From positions 1 to 64,000 of the forward strand of contig WNNJ02003468.1 of NCBI GenBank assembly GCA_012934845.2: a stretch of 64,000 nt of DNA, read 5' to 3'. Made by a program: the position numbers and the translations under genes. The number at the start of each line of letters is the position of its first letter. Position 1 is the first letter of the stretch. Under the pieces are notes generated by a model. It had not been told where the DNA came from. It did no database searches and saw only the letters and a list, made by a program, of their open reading frames with translations. This DNA is from Pomphorhynchus laevis (taxonomy: Eukaryota > Acanthocephala > Palaeacanthocephala > Echinorhynchida > Pomphorhynchidae). Shown here one piece after another: positions 24,725 to 34,937 of this stretch.

Positions 24725-27358
24725 ATGGTGCCAAATTTGATAAACTTGATCTTTGTTATTCAGTGCAGTGTTCCGTTCATTTCCATGGATCCAATACAAA
24801 AAATAGTTATTCCGGAATTTCTACCGATATCGGAATTTCGGCAACCCGGATACTTGATATTCGATTTTAATGAATTTTTAAAATCAATTCACAAACAGGA
24901 ATCGCACACGTTCAAATTAGTGCGGAAAAATAATCCTCTTGTATCATACATTGAATTGAGCAGTACGGGTAAATTATCACTGCGTAAAACTGTTGATCAT
25001 GAGTTTATGTGTATTGACAAGAAGGCATGCAAGTGTGGTCAGTGCATCATATCTTTAGAATTAACCGCCCGTTCGTCTAACTACCATTATTTAATAATCG
25101 CAAAAGTTCAAATCGAAGATAACAACGATAATGTACCTATATTTCCAGTAAATACCCATGTTTTGACGATAAGTGAAGACGCCCCTATAGCCACTAGTGT
25201 ATTGCATTTATTAAAGGCTATTGATCGAGATCACATTGGTCCAGATATACAATACAGTTTAACTACTGTTAATAATTCGGGTGACATTCCTTTTACCTTG
25301 GAACAATTAGAAAATTCCAAATCTCCGATTTTACGTTTAACGAAATCATTGGATCGTGAATCTAATGATCAGTACTTGCTGATATTAGCCGCATGTGACA
25401 CACACATTGATAAATGCTCTCATCTAAATATAAACATAACTGTTACGGACGTCAACGATGAATGGCCTCAAATTTTAAATTGCCCTGAATCTGTAATAAA
25501 CATCTATGAGAATGTAAGCATGGATACCGCCATTTATCAGCTAAATGTTATTGATCCGGACCAAGATGATAGCATTATTTATAGTCTCCAAGGTGACGAT
25601 GCTTATTTGTTTTCAATAGCTAAAAATGGCCAAATTTCCATTAAATCGATGTTACGCTATAAAAAGAAAAGTCATTTAAACTTCGAAGCTTTGGCCAAAG
25701 ATCGTAATAACCATATAAGCAGATGCCGTATAAGGTTAAACATTATTCGGATTGAATTTTCGGAAATTGCACTAACTTTCCCGAAAGATTTACTATTATA
25801 TCAGAACGCGACTCATTATGCTATAGATATCGTAAAATGGTATAAACGTAAAAGTTTACAGTGCTTGGCTGAAACAAATGCCGATCTTGTTATATCAATG
25901 AACGTTGTAAACGGCAGTCCATTTGTTACGTGGCGTTTACACTCCGTTGTCAATGACGAAACAAAATATAATTTAATTGCTAAACCCACTTCAGCATTAA
26001 GTACAAGTCCAAATGATATATGGACTGAAATATCATTAAAGGCCACTTCAAATCTCGTAAAGTACCAGTTGAATGTGATCGTATTATTTACAAAACCAAA
26101 TCTATACTCACCCACATTTAAATTCAATGTAAATAAGGCCTACATGATTGCCTCAGATACTTATAAAGTCGATATACAAGTAATTGATAAAGACCTTCAT
26201 AACAATGTAACAGTTTTTGTCCCAGCATTTAACATTAGTAAAACTGCGTATCCGAGTAAAAGCAGTGCAGTTAATGTACGATTAGTTTCTTTTCAATTTC
26301 CCCGACATAACAAAACTAGCGTTGCAAGTATACTGGCTGTCGATGATGGCTGGCCCAGACGGAATAGTAGTCAGCAATTAGCAGTGATACAATTTCCTGG
26401 GAAATTTTATTGCAAGTTCGATCAGCCCATATACAATTTTCGAGTAAAAGAAAACGAACATCAGTTTGGTCCAATTCGTCTGTTTAAGCAATCGCTATAT
26501 GAACAAATAGATTATCGATTTTATCCGGATGATGTTCCATTTACAGCTGATCAAAATTCCAGTAGCGATGAACAAATATTCTTTAAAACAACATCTGATC
26601 TTGATAGAGAAAAGAAAGACGTGTATCGTCTTACATTACATGCAATTGTTAAACTAATAAAAGATTCATCTTATCAGGATGTTATGTTGACTACAACAGA
26701 TCAACTTGGTTATTCCGGTGAAGGGCAGTGGATAGTTTGTGCAGATGCTCAAATAGAACTTATAATTGAAGATGTTAATGATAACGCACCAGTCATTTTA
26801 TTTCCGTTGCAAAATGAAAAAGTTCGTATCAGGCTGACTAAGAAATGTATTGTGCAATGCTCTTTGCTAACTGTTGAAGTTCATGATCCTGATTTGGATT
26901 TCAATGGCCAAATTGAATACTTCCTCGTTAATGAAAGTGCTTTGCTTCCTTTTACGATTACGAACGAGGGCATTATTATCTACACTGGAAGAAATCTCTC
27001 TAGCCAAACGTTTCGCTTAAATGTCTTAGTCCTTGATCACGGTAAACCAATAAGATTAAATGATTCGGTACAGTTCCACCTGGACTTGCTATCTGCGTTT
27101 GAGAAATCTGGTGAATATGAAGAACCAAAGATTTCCTTATGGACTACACAGAGAACCGCTTACACGACTATATTTGCTGTTGGATTGCTATCGATAATTT
27201 CAATAATTTTAACATGCCTAATGTTCATTAAAAATAAAGTGGATAAATTCCATAGAGCACCGAACTCCGGTGATAGTCAACTGTCACAGAATACATCTAG
27301 ATTGATGCAAGAATGTCGATCCGATAATGACACTTATTCGGCCGTAAGTTTGAAATGA
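24725..27358 (+). CDS. Cadherin / protocadherin-like adhesion receptor, single exon
   Basis: An 877-residue type I membrane protein for calcium-dependent cell adhesion. Residues 1-20 form a signal peptide (LINLIFVIQCSVPF). Cadherin repeats follow. EC1 ends with DNNDNVP (132-138). EC2 has LDRES (209-213) and DVNDEWP (242-248). EC3 has DPDQDD (about 277-282). Two or so degenerate repeats cover 346-560. EC6 has LDREKKD (626-632) and DVNDNAP (683-689), and a last repeat with DPDLDFNG (721-728) follows. A transmembrane helix lies at about 814-835. The cytoplasmic tail is only about 42 residues and has no catenin-binding region that I can recognise, so it resembles non-classical protocadherins. EC3 to EC5 lack most calcium motifs. 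No introns interrupt it. An alternative Met at residue 21 would lose the signal peptide, so the first ATG is preferred. Confidence 0.93.
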   Translation: MVPNLINLIFVIQCSVPFISMDPIQKIVIPEFLPISEFRQPGYLIFDFNEFLKSIHKQESHTFKLVRKNNPLVSYIELSSTGKLSLRKTVDHEFMCIDKKACKCGQCIISLELTARSSNYHYLIIAKVQIEDNNDNVPIFPVNTHVLTISEDAPIATSVLHLLKAIDRDHIGPDIQYSLTTVNNSGDIPFTLEQLENSKSPILRLTKSLDRESNDQYLLILAACDTHIDKCSHLNINITVTDVNDEWPQILNCPESVINIYENVSMDTAIYQLNVIDPDQDDSIIYSLQGDDAYLFSIAKNGQISIKSMLRYKKKSHLNFEALAKDRNNHISRCRIRLNIIRIEFSEIALTFPKDLLLYQNATHYAIDIVKWYKRKSLQCLAETNADLVISMNVVNGSPFVTWRLHSVVNDETKYNLIAKPTSALSTSPNDIWTEISLKATSNLVKYQLNVIVLFTKPNLYSPTFKFNVNKAYMIASDTYKVDIQVIDKDLHNNVTVFVPAFNISKTAYPSKSSAVNVRLVSFQFPRHNKTSVASILAVDDGWPRRNSSQQLAVIQFPGKFYCKFDQPIYNFRVKENEHQFGPIRLFKQSLYEQIDYRFYPDDVPFTADQNSSSDEQIFFKTTSDLDREKKDVYRLTLHAIVKLIKDSSYQDVMLTTTDQLGYSGEGQWIVCADAQIELIIEDVNDNAPVILFPLQNEKVRIRLTKKCIVQCSLLTVEVHDPDLDFNGQIEYFLVNESALLPFTITNEGIIIYTGRNLSSQTFRLNVLVLDHGKPIRLNDSVQFHLDLLSAFEKSGEYEEPKISLWTTQRTAYTTIFAVGLLSIISIILTCLMFIKNKVDKFHRAPNSGDSQLSQNTSRLMQECRSDNDTYSAVSLK

Positions 27359-28619
27359 TATTAAAAGTTTTATTTTTTAAGCAGTTTTAGATTATTAATT
27401 CTTGGTTATATTTAACCTTAGCAAAATGCGTTATGAGCATTTCCATGTTTTTGCCATTAAACAAAATAGTTTTGCTTAATGTGTCAAGTTCAAACTAATT
27501 TCACTCACAATTCTCTCCATTTTATAATTTTCAAAAATTTAGTACGTGTTTAAGTGATGTATAAAGTATTTTAGAAATATAATTAAAATTATAATTAATT
27601 ATTATAAATTATATTAATTAATTAATTATAATTAATTATAAAATTATATATAACAGATATTATGTAATATATTACATGTAATATGTGATGTTTTTTATAT
27701 AAATTAATATTTAATAATTTAACGCATTATTAAACTTGTCAATTTTAATTTTTAATAATATTAATTCAAATTAATATTTAGTTAATATTAAATTTATAAA
27801 TTTATACGATAATTTTATTATTCCTAGGTGGCAGCTCTTCAGTACTTACCACATTTAAGTTAATTTCGTTGCTGCTCTTCAAGACAGATGCTACTACAAT
27901 ATTCTCAAGGAAAATATTATCTTTTATAAAAGTTTTCAATTGTATGACTGTATTTTTTCTGATAATGCTAGCAGAAATTAGCGAAATACTAAAATTAAGA
28001 GTTTTTTTTGATCCTACTCCCAAAATTCATTAAAGAAAAATGGATCATCAAACTCAAATATTTAAATGTTTAATTTTGATAAAGAACCAGCTATGTGTCT
28101 TGCTAACTATTATAACATATCAAATATTTACTTCGTTCTATTCAAGATCAAAGTAAATTTCAAAATATTATTAAAGCAAATTGTTGAAGTTAATGCGTGA
28201 TTATATATAAATTTATAAATCTATAATTTTCAAATATTAATTATATCTGATAAAATATTTACAGTAAATAATGTTTACAAACTTTAATTTATCACTTTAA
28301 AACTTTTAAACTCGTGCACCGCTTTTAAATATTTTAAAAGCGGTGCAGGAGTTTTTATTAAAACAAGTCAATTCTGAAGTTAGTTTTTAAGAAGATAAGT
28401 CAATTTTTTTAATAAATCGAATATATTCTAAAGGTGAACAAACACGTTGTAAATTTAAAGTAAAGATTATCAGTTTTAAGTGTAAGTGATATTCTCGCGT
28501 CTGAACTATTCTCGTGTTTTACTAATAATTTATTACTAAAAAGTACTTTACGATTAAAATTACTTTATATTAAATAAATAAAATTAATTAATTAATAAAA
28601 ATTGTTTAATTTATATAAA
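27359..28619. other. AT-rich 3' flank of the cadherin gene
   Basis: Mostly low-complexity A/T. It contains one strong hairpin at 28318-28348 (GCACCGCTTTTAA with its complement, 5-base loop). A 73-codon open frame on the minus strand (27805-28023, ending STEELPPRNNKIIV) has a less skewed composition but no known domain, and no partner exons were found. I leave it uncalled. Confidence 0.4.
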
Positions 28620-29530
28620 TTAAATAAGCTAACTGAGTCTACGTATTTTATATTGCAAATTAAAAATAATGCAAAATAAAAGTTAAATAATTAAATAATA
28701 AAAAAATAATTAATAATAAATAATTGTTATGAGATTTTATATAATTTATATCAAGATGAATTATAAACTGAAATTAAAAATAAAAATCAATTTTTATGAA
28801 TTGACTAATAAATAGCATACGATGTATCAGAATAAGAATTAGAGGTCATCAGGAGGAACTGCTATGCTACCAGATTTCGGCCCATGTTCCTCTACCCAAC
28901 ATAGCAGCGGGGCCAAATACATACTAATGATGTATTTCCTCTGATAAAACTATCTAGTATCTTATTCTAATACAAAGTATATTATTTATTATCCATCCAT
29001 AAAAATTTGCCACTTAAGAGTTTAAATTTATTCTTTATATTATTGTGTTGATTTATATATTTTACTATTTTCTGCTTGATTTTATTTTTATAGTAACCTA
29101 GTTTAAAATATGTATCTATTAAATTATTTAAATGATTTTGAAGAAAGCCAATATCATTACATATTGTTGCAATTCTTAAAATTTCATTATTTAATGTATT
29201 ATATTTTATATTATATGGTATGCATGAATGCTCATGCAAAAATATGTTTCTTGTAAATTTAAATATGTCATCTTTACGATATAAATTAATAGTAGTTTTA
29301 GTTAATGTTAATTTAATGTTCATATCTAGATATACACCTTCTTTATCATTAATATTGGTTTTGTTAAGAATAAGGCTTTCTGGATAAATGTGCTCACTAA
29401 TTGAATAAAAATTATTAGAATTAAATACACATATATCATCAATGTATCGAAACATATATTTCATATATTTATATTGTTTAGATTTAGTTTTTACACAGTT
29501 ATGAACAAATTCATATTCTAATAATTTTTA
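28620..29530 (-). mobile_element. PLE-1 copy, RT C-terminal half plus 3' tail
   Basis: The minus strand reads YMFRYIDDICVFN (RT catalytic YIDD box), YPESLILNKTN, VYLDMNIKL, INLYRKDDIFKF and ILRIATICNDIGF, ending in SGKFLWMDNK and a stop at 28982. This block order matches the same PLE family as 10480-12060. The frame is open for 160 codons. The tail follows directly (structured core 28845-28945, distal box near 28628-28645), so this copy ties the tail repeat to PLE-1. It is joined head-to-head with an inverted copy at 29531. Confidence 0.82.
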
Positions 29531-30685
29531 TTCAATTAGTGAGCACATTTATCCAGAAAGCCTTATTCTTAACAAAACCAATATTAATGATAAAGAAGGT
29601 GTATATCTAGATATGAACATTAAATTAACATTAACTAAAACTACTATTAATTTATATCGTAAAGATGACATATTTAAATTTACAAGAAACATATTCTTGC
29701 ATGAGCATTCATGCATACCATATAATATAAAAACTTTAGACATTGAATAATGAAATTTTAATATGTTTTGATATATTGATGATATATGTGTATTTTACTC
29801 TAATAATTGAGAGTAAAATACAGTTGCTTACAGGCTACGGAGGCCTGTAAGCAAACAGGCCTCCGTAGCTCTCTTCCGTTTTTTCGTCCATTGTTTACTC
29901 CGCCGTTGTAGTCATCGGAGGGATCTGAGATAGTCTATAAAATAGACTGAGATAGTTCGGAGATAGTTAGATAATAGACTGAGATAGTTAGACATCGGAG
30001 ATAGTTCGGCTATCTCCCGTTTTATTTAATAAGCGAATAAATTTATTCAGGTAGTTTATTCACATATTTTTGCATGAGCATTCATGCATACCATATAATT
30101 TAAAATATAATACATTAAATAATGAAATTTTAAGAATTGCAACAATATGTAATGATATTGGCTTTCTTCAAAATCATTTAAATAATTTAATAGATACATA
30201 TTTTAAACTATGTTACTATAAAATAAAATTAAACAGAAAATAGTAAAATATATAAATCAACACAATATAAAAAATAAATTTAAAATCATTATCGGATATT
30301 TAAAATATTATAAAATTGAAAATGATATAAAATTTTTATGGATGGAAAATAAATAATATACTTTGTCTTAGAATAAGATACTATATAATCAAATTTCATC
30401 AGAGGAAATATGTCATTAGCATGTATTTGATATCCTGCAATGCTGGAACGTGGAATAGAGGTCGAAACCTACTAGCATAACAGTTCCTCCTGATGACCTC
30501 TTTTCGTTATCCTAATGCATCATCTGCTATTTATTAGTCAATTCATAAGAATTAACTTTTATTTTTGATTTTAATTTTTTATTTTAATTGGATAAAAATT
30601 ATATAAAATTATCTAAATTATCAAAAATTATCTTTTATTATAATTTTATCGTTATAGACTCAGTTATCTGATCTGATTTTCTTAT
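29531..30685 (+). mobile_element. Inverted partner PLE-1 copy with insertion and tail
   Basis: 29531-29735 (+) repeats the ISEHIYPESL...IPYNIK coding stretch of the minus-strand neighbour. A second YIDDICVF stretch follows near 29775-29810, then unrelated sequence to about 30065, then the coding region resumes (FLHEHSCIPYN...NDIGFLQNHL). The tail (core 30385-30505, distal box near 30655-30680) closes it. The two copies form an imperfect inverted repeat with their tails outward. The copy is rearranged. Confidence 0.75.
29834..29869. repeat. Perfect 15-bp GC-rich hairpin
   Basis: GCTACGGAGGCCTGT (29834-29848), loop AAGCAA, ACAGGCCTCCGTAGC (29855-29869). It is one of the few GC-rich hairpins in the window and sits in the foreign insert of the plus-strand PLE-1 copy. 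The insert continues with repeated GAGATAGT units to about 30010. There is no T-run after it on either strand, and its role is unknown. Confidence 0.8.
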
Positions 30686-30731
30686 TTATATTTCAAACTT
30701 TACGGAATATATGCAGTCGTTTGCTGTTTAG

Positions 30732-32757
30732 ATCAAGGTGCTTGTTGATCAAGCTACCGATAACCAAACAACAACGTCGGCATCTGGTGAGACAGCAATT
30801 ACTAGAACCGGTACGTTTAATTGCACCTTATTCTATGATATATTATGTGATATTTTAACGTATAAACGATGCTTTTAATGTTTTGAGGATTAAAAATGCA
30901 AAAAATTAAAAATGATTAATCCAAACATTAAAAATGTTTGGATTTTCTAATAAAACTGACAGAACAGCGAAAATTAAAATGTATTACTTGAAATATAAAA
31001 TAACAATTTATATTGCAATATAAACTGATCGAAATTTAGATATTAAGAAACTATCAAATGATGTATAAAACATAAATATTGACGATATTTCATTATTGTC
31101 AATAGCTTTAAGCGTTGATCGACAATCCATGGCTCTTTGACTTCTCAGCTGCGGCATTTCACAAATTGTTTAGTCCATGCACTGAACTTATTACATTGTC
31201 TTGTAAAAATCAAGTAAAAAATTTTAAACGCAAGCCGTAAAATGATCATTAAAAGAAATATTAGCACGAATAAATACTCTCAAAAGTGCTTTATTCATTA
31301 TCTTGCACAATTACTCTGAAGATGTTTGTACTATTTTTGGTGAAAATACTTTCGGGGTGATAAACAAACCTAGCATTTTTCATAATTTATCGTTTAAAAT
31401 TTGTTCAATTATTCAATCTGTCAAAATACCATTACTCCGTCAGTAGTCTCACAGTTTAGTTTTAATTAAATTATAATCGCCAATTTTTTGAATGACTTTA
31501 AAGTTTAAAACATGAAATTGTTTTAATACGTTTATAAAGAAATAATTATCCATCTGCAAATTACACAGGTATTTAATGTACTTTTCTACTTTTGTTTTAT
31601 CTTTGTGTTTATTGTGCTTTGTTTTCTCAGTAATTTTTATTAACCTCCAACACGGATATTAAGAAAACCGTGAATTCACTGCAAAAACCGTGAATTCACT
31701 GCAAAAACCGTGAATTCAAGTAGAGTGAACATAAACATTTGCATTTACCACAAACTTAAATGGTCTTCCAACCTGTCTTTTCAAGAATAAAACACTAATT
31801 CATAAGGATACTACTATTGAACGCGATTGATTTAGTATCAAATATCCGCTTGGTGATGAAAGGGATATATTAATCGGAGAACTCAAGAAATAAAAAGGCG
31901 GGCCAACTTCTTGATCACTGGGTGCAATCCTTTAACATGTTATATCAATGTTTATAATTAGTCCGTAGATTTCTCAGAGGGGAAGCCAAATACGGATGAA
32001 GACTATATAAAAAGTTTTTTAATGCATTCGCAGAGTTTTTTTTCGAGATTTTAAGAACAAACTAGATATTTATATAAAATCCATGCATGCCTTTGAATTC
32101 TATTTGGAATAGAATTCCTGACATATATAATCAACTAAAAAATTCGGGTCTGCTGTCCTTTCCTTTTTTAGATTAGATATACATGAATTCATGTGAGCAA
32201 TCATTTTCAAGAATGAATCAATAGCAAATTAAGAAATAGGCGCTTTGATGAAATCTTGGAATTTAATCATAATTAATTCCCTGTTATGTTTCATACCAAG
32301 CAAAACTTCAGTTAAGAAACTTGATCTTTCAATAAATTTCAATTATGAATTGCCTATGTTTGGATTTATTTGGATGAAAAGGTTGCCGACTACTGGCCTA
32401 GAGTATTTCAAGATAAATATAAGAGGTGATTCACGCCTTTGTGAATTGCTACTTAATTGATTTAGGATTATCTTACTTTTATCTGAGTAACATCATCAAA
32501 ATGATGCTATGAAATAACGTTATTTTATTATTATCAAATCCCCGTTTTTATTATCTTGTTTTGTTTTAGGATCTAACAATTCAACTGCTATGCTCGTTAC
32601 AAGCCTGCGTGAAAATATATTCAACTTGAATCATAGTGGTTTGTATGTACGTGATGCTAGCTTACAGAGTTGCAGATCAAATAACTATCAGCGTTCTTTG
32701 TATCCAGTTCCTCAATGGCTTCGTGATTGTGATAAATTAAAATCAACCTTGATTTAG
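30732..32757 (+). CDS. Probable 3' end of an unknown host gene, two exons
   Basis: Exon 30732-30810 follows the acceptor CTGTTTAG and ends at CCG|GTACGT. Exon 32570-32757 follows TTGTTTTAG and stops at TAG (32755-32757). The phases agree: one base is carried over, ACC G|GA TCT. The joined reading is 87 residues, starting IKVLVDQATDNQTTTSASGE and ending YPVPQWLRDCDKLKSTLI. It is rich in S, T and N and polar, with non-random composition, and the last exon stays open for 62 codons in very AT-rich DNA. I recognise no domain. Upstream exons would lie beyond the PLE pair or are missing. The intron is 1759 nt. This is inference from splice signals and composition. Confidence 0.5.
31665..31721. repeat. 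19-bp tandem repeat, three units
   Basis: AAAACCGTGAATTCACTGC is repeated three times with little change, in the intron of the candidate gene. Confidence 0.85.
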
Positions 32758-32759
32758 TA

Positions 32760-33669
32760 GCTGCGTTTATTCGTGATGTATTCGAGAATATTTTCGTAGG
32801 TAATTTTGCTGTAGAGTTTTGACATGATTTTGTTTTGACTAAAAATAAATTTTACTTTTTTTTTGCAAATTTAACTTTTTTATTTTGAGATTACAACATT
32901 TTTAGGCAACATTTTTTCTTCCTCAGAAAAAAGGCTTAGAAACATACTGGTAATGAAAACATCCATTATCAGTATGGATGAATTCTTAGCCTTGTGACAA
33001 AGAATAAACGATAAGGACCGAATTAGATTCAAGGTACTAATGAAATTAAGTTCATTAAGACTATCTATTTGGTAGCGTGCGTGCTAATTAAATCGTTGAT
33101 ACTTTTGAATATCAACCCATTGACAAGTCATCGTTTTAAATTGTCGGAGTTCTATTTTTTTTATTTTACTGCAAAGGCCAACAGATTACAAATTTATTCC
33201 TAGTGATTGCAATAATTACCTCCTCTACAATAATTTAAAGAATGTAAACTTAAGTAAGTATACATGATTAATATATAAAGTAAATTATTAATGGATATAT
33301 TTCAATAATGGATAAAGTGAAACTATAAGCGCTCAATGCAGCAGTTATTTGCTCGATGCATTTGTTATAAACTTTCTTGCCACTTTATGCTTTCATTATT
33401 CTGAATTAGAGCATATATTAGCGTGCCACTGAATTTGATATAAATAATTAGAGGACTAACTTTGTGTATGCTTAACATTTTCATATTTAGTCATTTCCAA
33501 GTAGCATGTTCAAAACGTTCAAATTGACAAAATAAGCGAATCAAAATATATCTTAATATTAATATTAATGTTGAGATTTATTAAGACCACTAATTCCTAT
33601 TAGCTGCTTATATATTACGGATTATACAAGTTCCGCCGATTATCTCTATAAAAGCATTTAATATTTAAA
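32760..33669. other. AT-rich intergenic sequence, nothing recognised
   Basis: No frame, repeat family or RNA is supported here. A short TTAATATTAATGTTGAGATTTATTAAGACCAC motif near 33555-33590 also occurs at 35507-35537 in the right arm. Confidence 0.4.
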
Positions 33670-34150
33670 AATATCAAAATTTAAGAATCAGATGAGATAA
33701 CTGAGTGTAACCTAGTAATTGAGTAACTGAGTATTAAATATAAATAATAAATAAAGATAAATAATAAACAATTATATAAAATTTCATATAATTTATATCA
33801 AGTTAAAATTTAAAATTGAAATTTAAAATAAATGTCAATTTTTATGGATTGACTAATATAAATAATAGACGATTTATTCGAGAATAAGGATTTGAGGTCA
33901 TCAGGAGGAACTGTTATGTTATCATGTTTCGACCCCCTATTACTCGACCCAACATAGCAGCGGGGCCAAATACGCGCTAATGACGTATTTTCTCTAATGA
34001 CGTATTTCTTTTAATGGTTTTATAAAAATTTTAAGAGGGACTGCTTTGTTATCAGATTTCGGCTCCTATTCCTCGACCCAACATAGCAGCAGGGCAAATA
34101 CGCGCTAATGACGTATTTCTTCTAATGACGTATTTCCTTTAATGTTTTTA
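33670..34150 (-). mobile_element. PLE-1 tail followed by a partial tandem copy
   Basis: A full tail (distal box degenerate near 33690, core 33890-34000) is followed by a second core (34030-34125), as if the core alone was duplicated. The flanking phrase TAATGACGTATTTC occurs four times. Confidence 0.75.
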
Positions 34151-34937
34151 CAAATATAAAAATTATGATTGATAAGACAGAAAACAAAACTTTGTTACAA
34201 CAAACGGGTGTACATTGTTAGATATCATGTAATAGATCAAAATATCGATCGAAATGGAAAGCTAATTTGAATAAAAGAAAAGCTGGGTTAGAGTAAAAGA
34301 AACATTTGTAAATCGCCGCAAATGTATTTGGTATACTTGCATGTGACAAATCACATTAACGAAAGATTATCGCACAATAATGACATGATGATCTAAAATC
34401 AAAAACGTCTATAAATCTAGAATTAAAACAATTGGAACTTATAAAAACAAATTAGCTTTGCAAATGAAAAATTGTATGCGGAAACTAAAAGAGATAAATT
34501 TACTCTATATTTCAGTAAGTACCGTAACGGTCATCAAGTATATGTAAGGAATTCGTTTAAATGAGTTGTAATGGTGACGGTGATCACTGAGAAATATCAT
34601 TTTTATAATAAATTTATCATTCGTTGTTACGAAAAAAGAATATATTTTATTATACAATAAAATTTTTAGTTTTAATGGATATATACAAATATAAAATTTA
34701 TATTTAAAAATCAAAAATGTAAAATATTCTAAATAAATGCTTGATTAAATATAGCCCACAAATAATTTCAAATGATTGTACTTCTAAATTTCATTTGAGT
34801 AATGTTATTTATATTTTACTTTATTGGTTTTTATTATTCATTACTATGCGAATTGTTCACCAGACAGTAAACTATAAGTGTCTTTTTGCTATTGTGAATA
34901 TTGCTTACACGAGCCGTTATTCTTAACTGGTCGCTTT
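34151..34937. other. AT-rich intergenic sequence, nothing recognised
   Basis: Short frames only, before the right arm begins. Confidence 0.4.
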
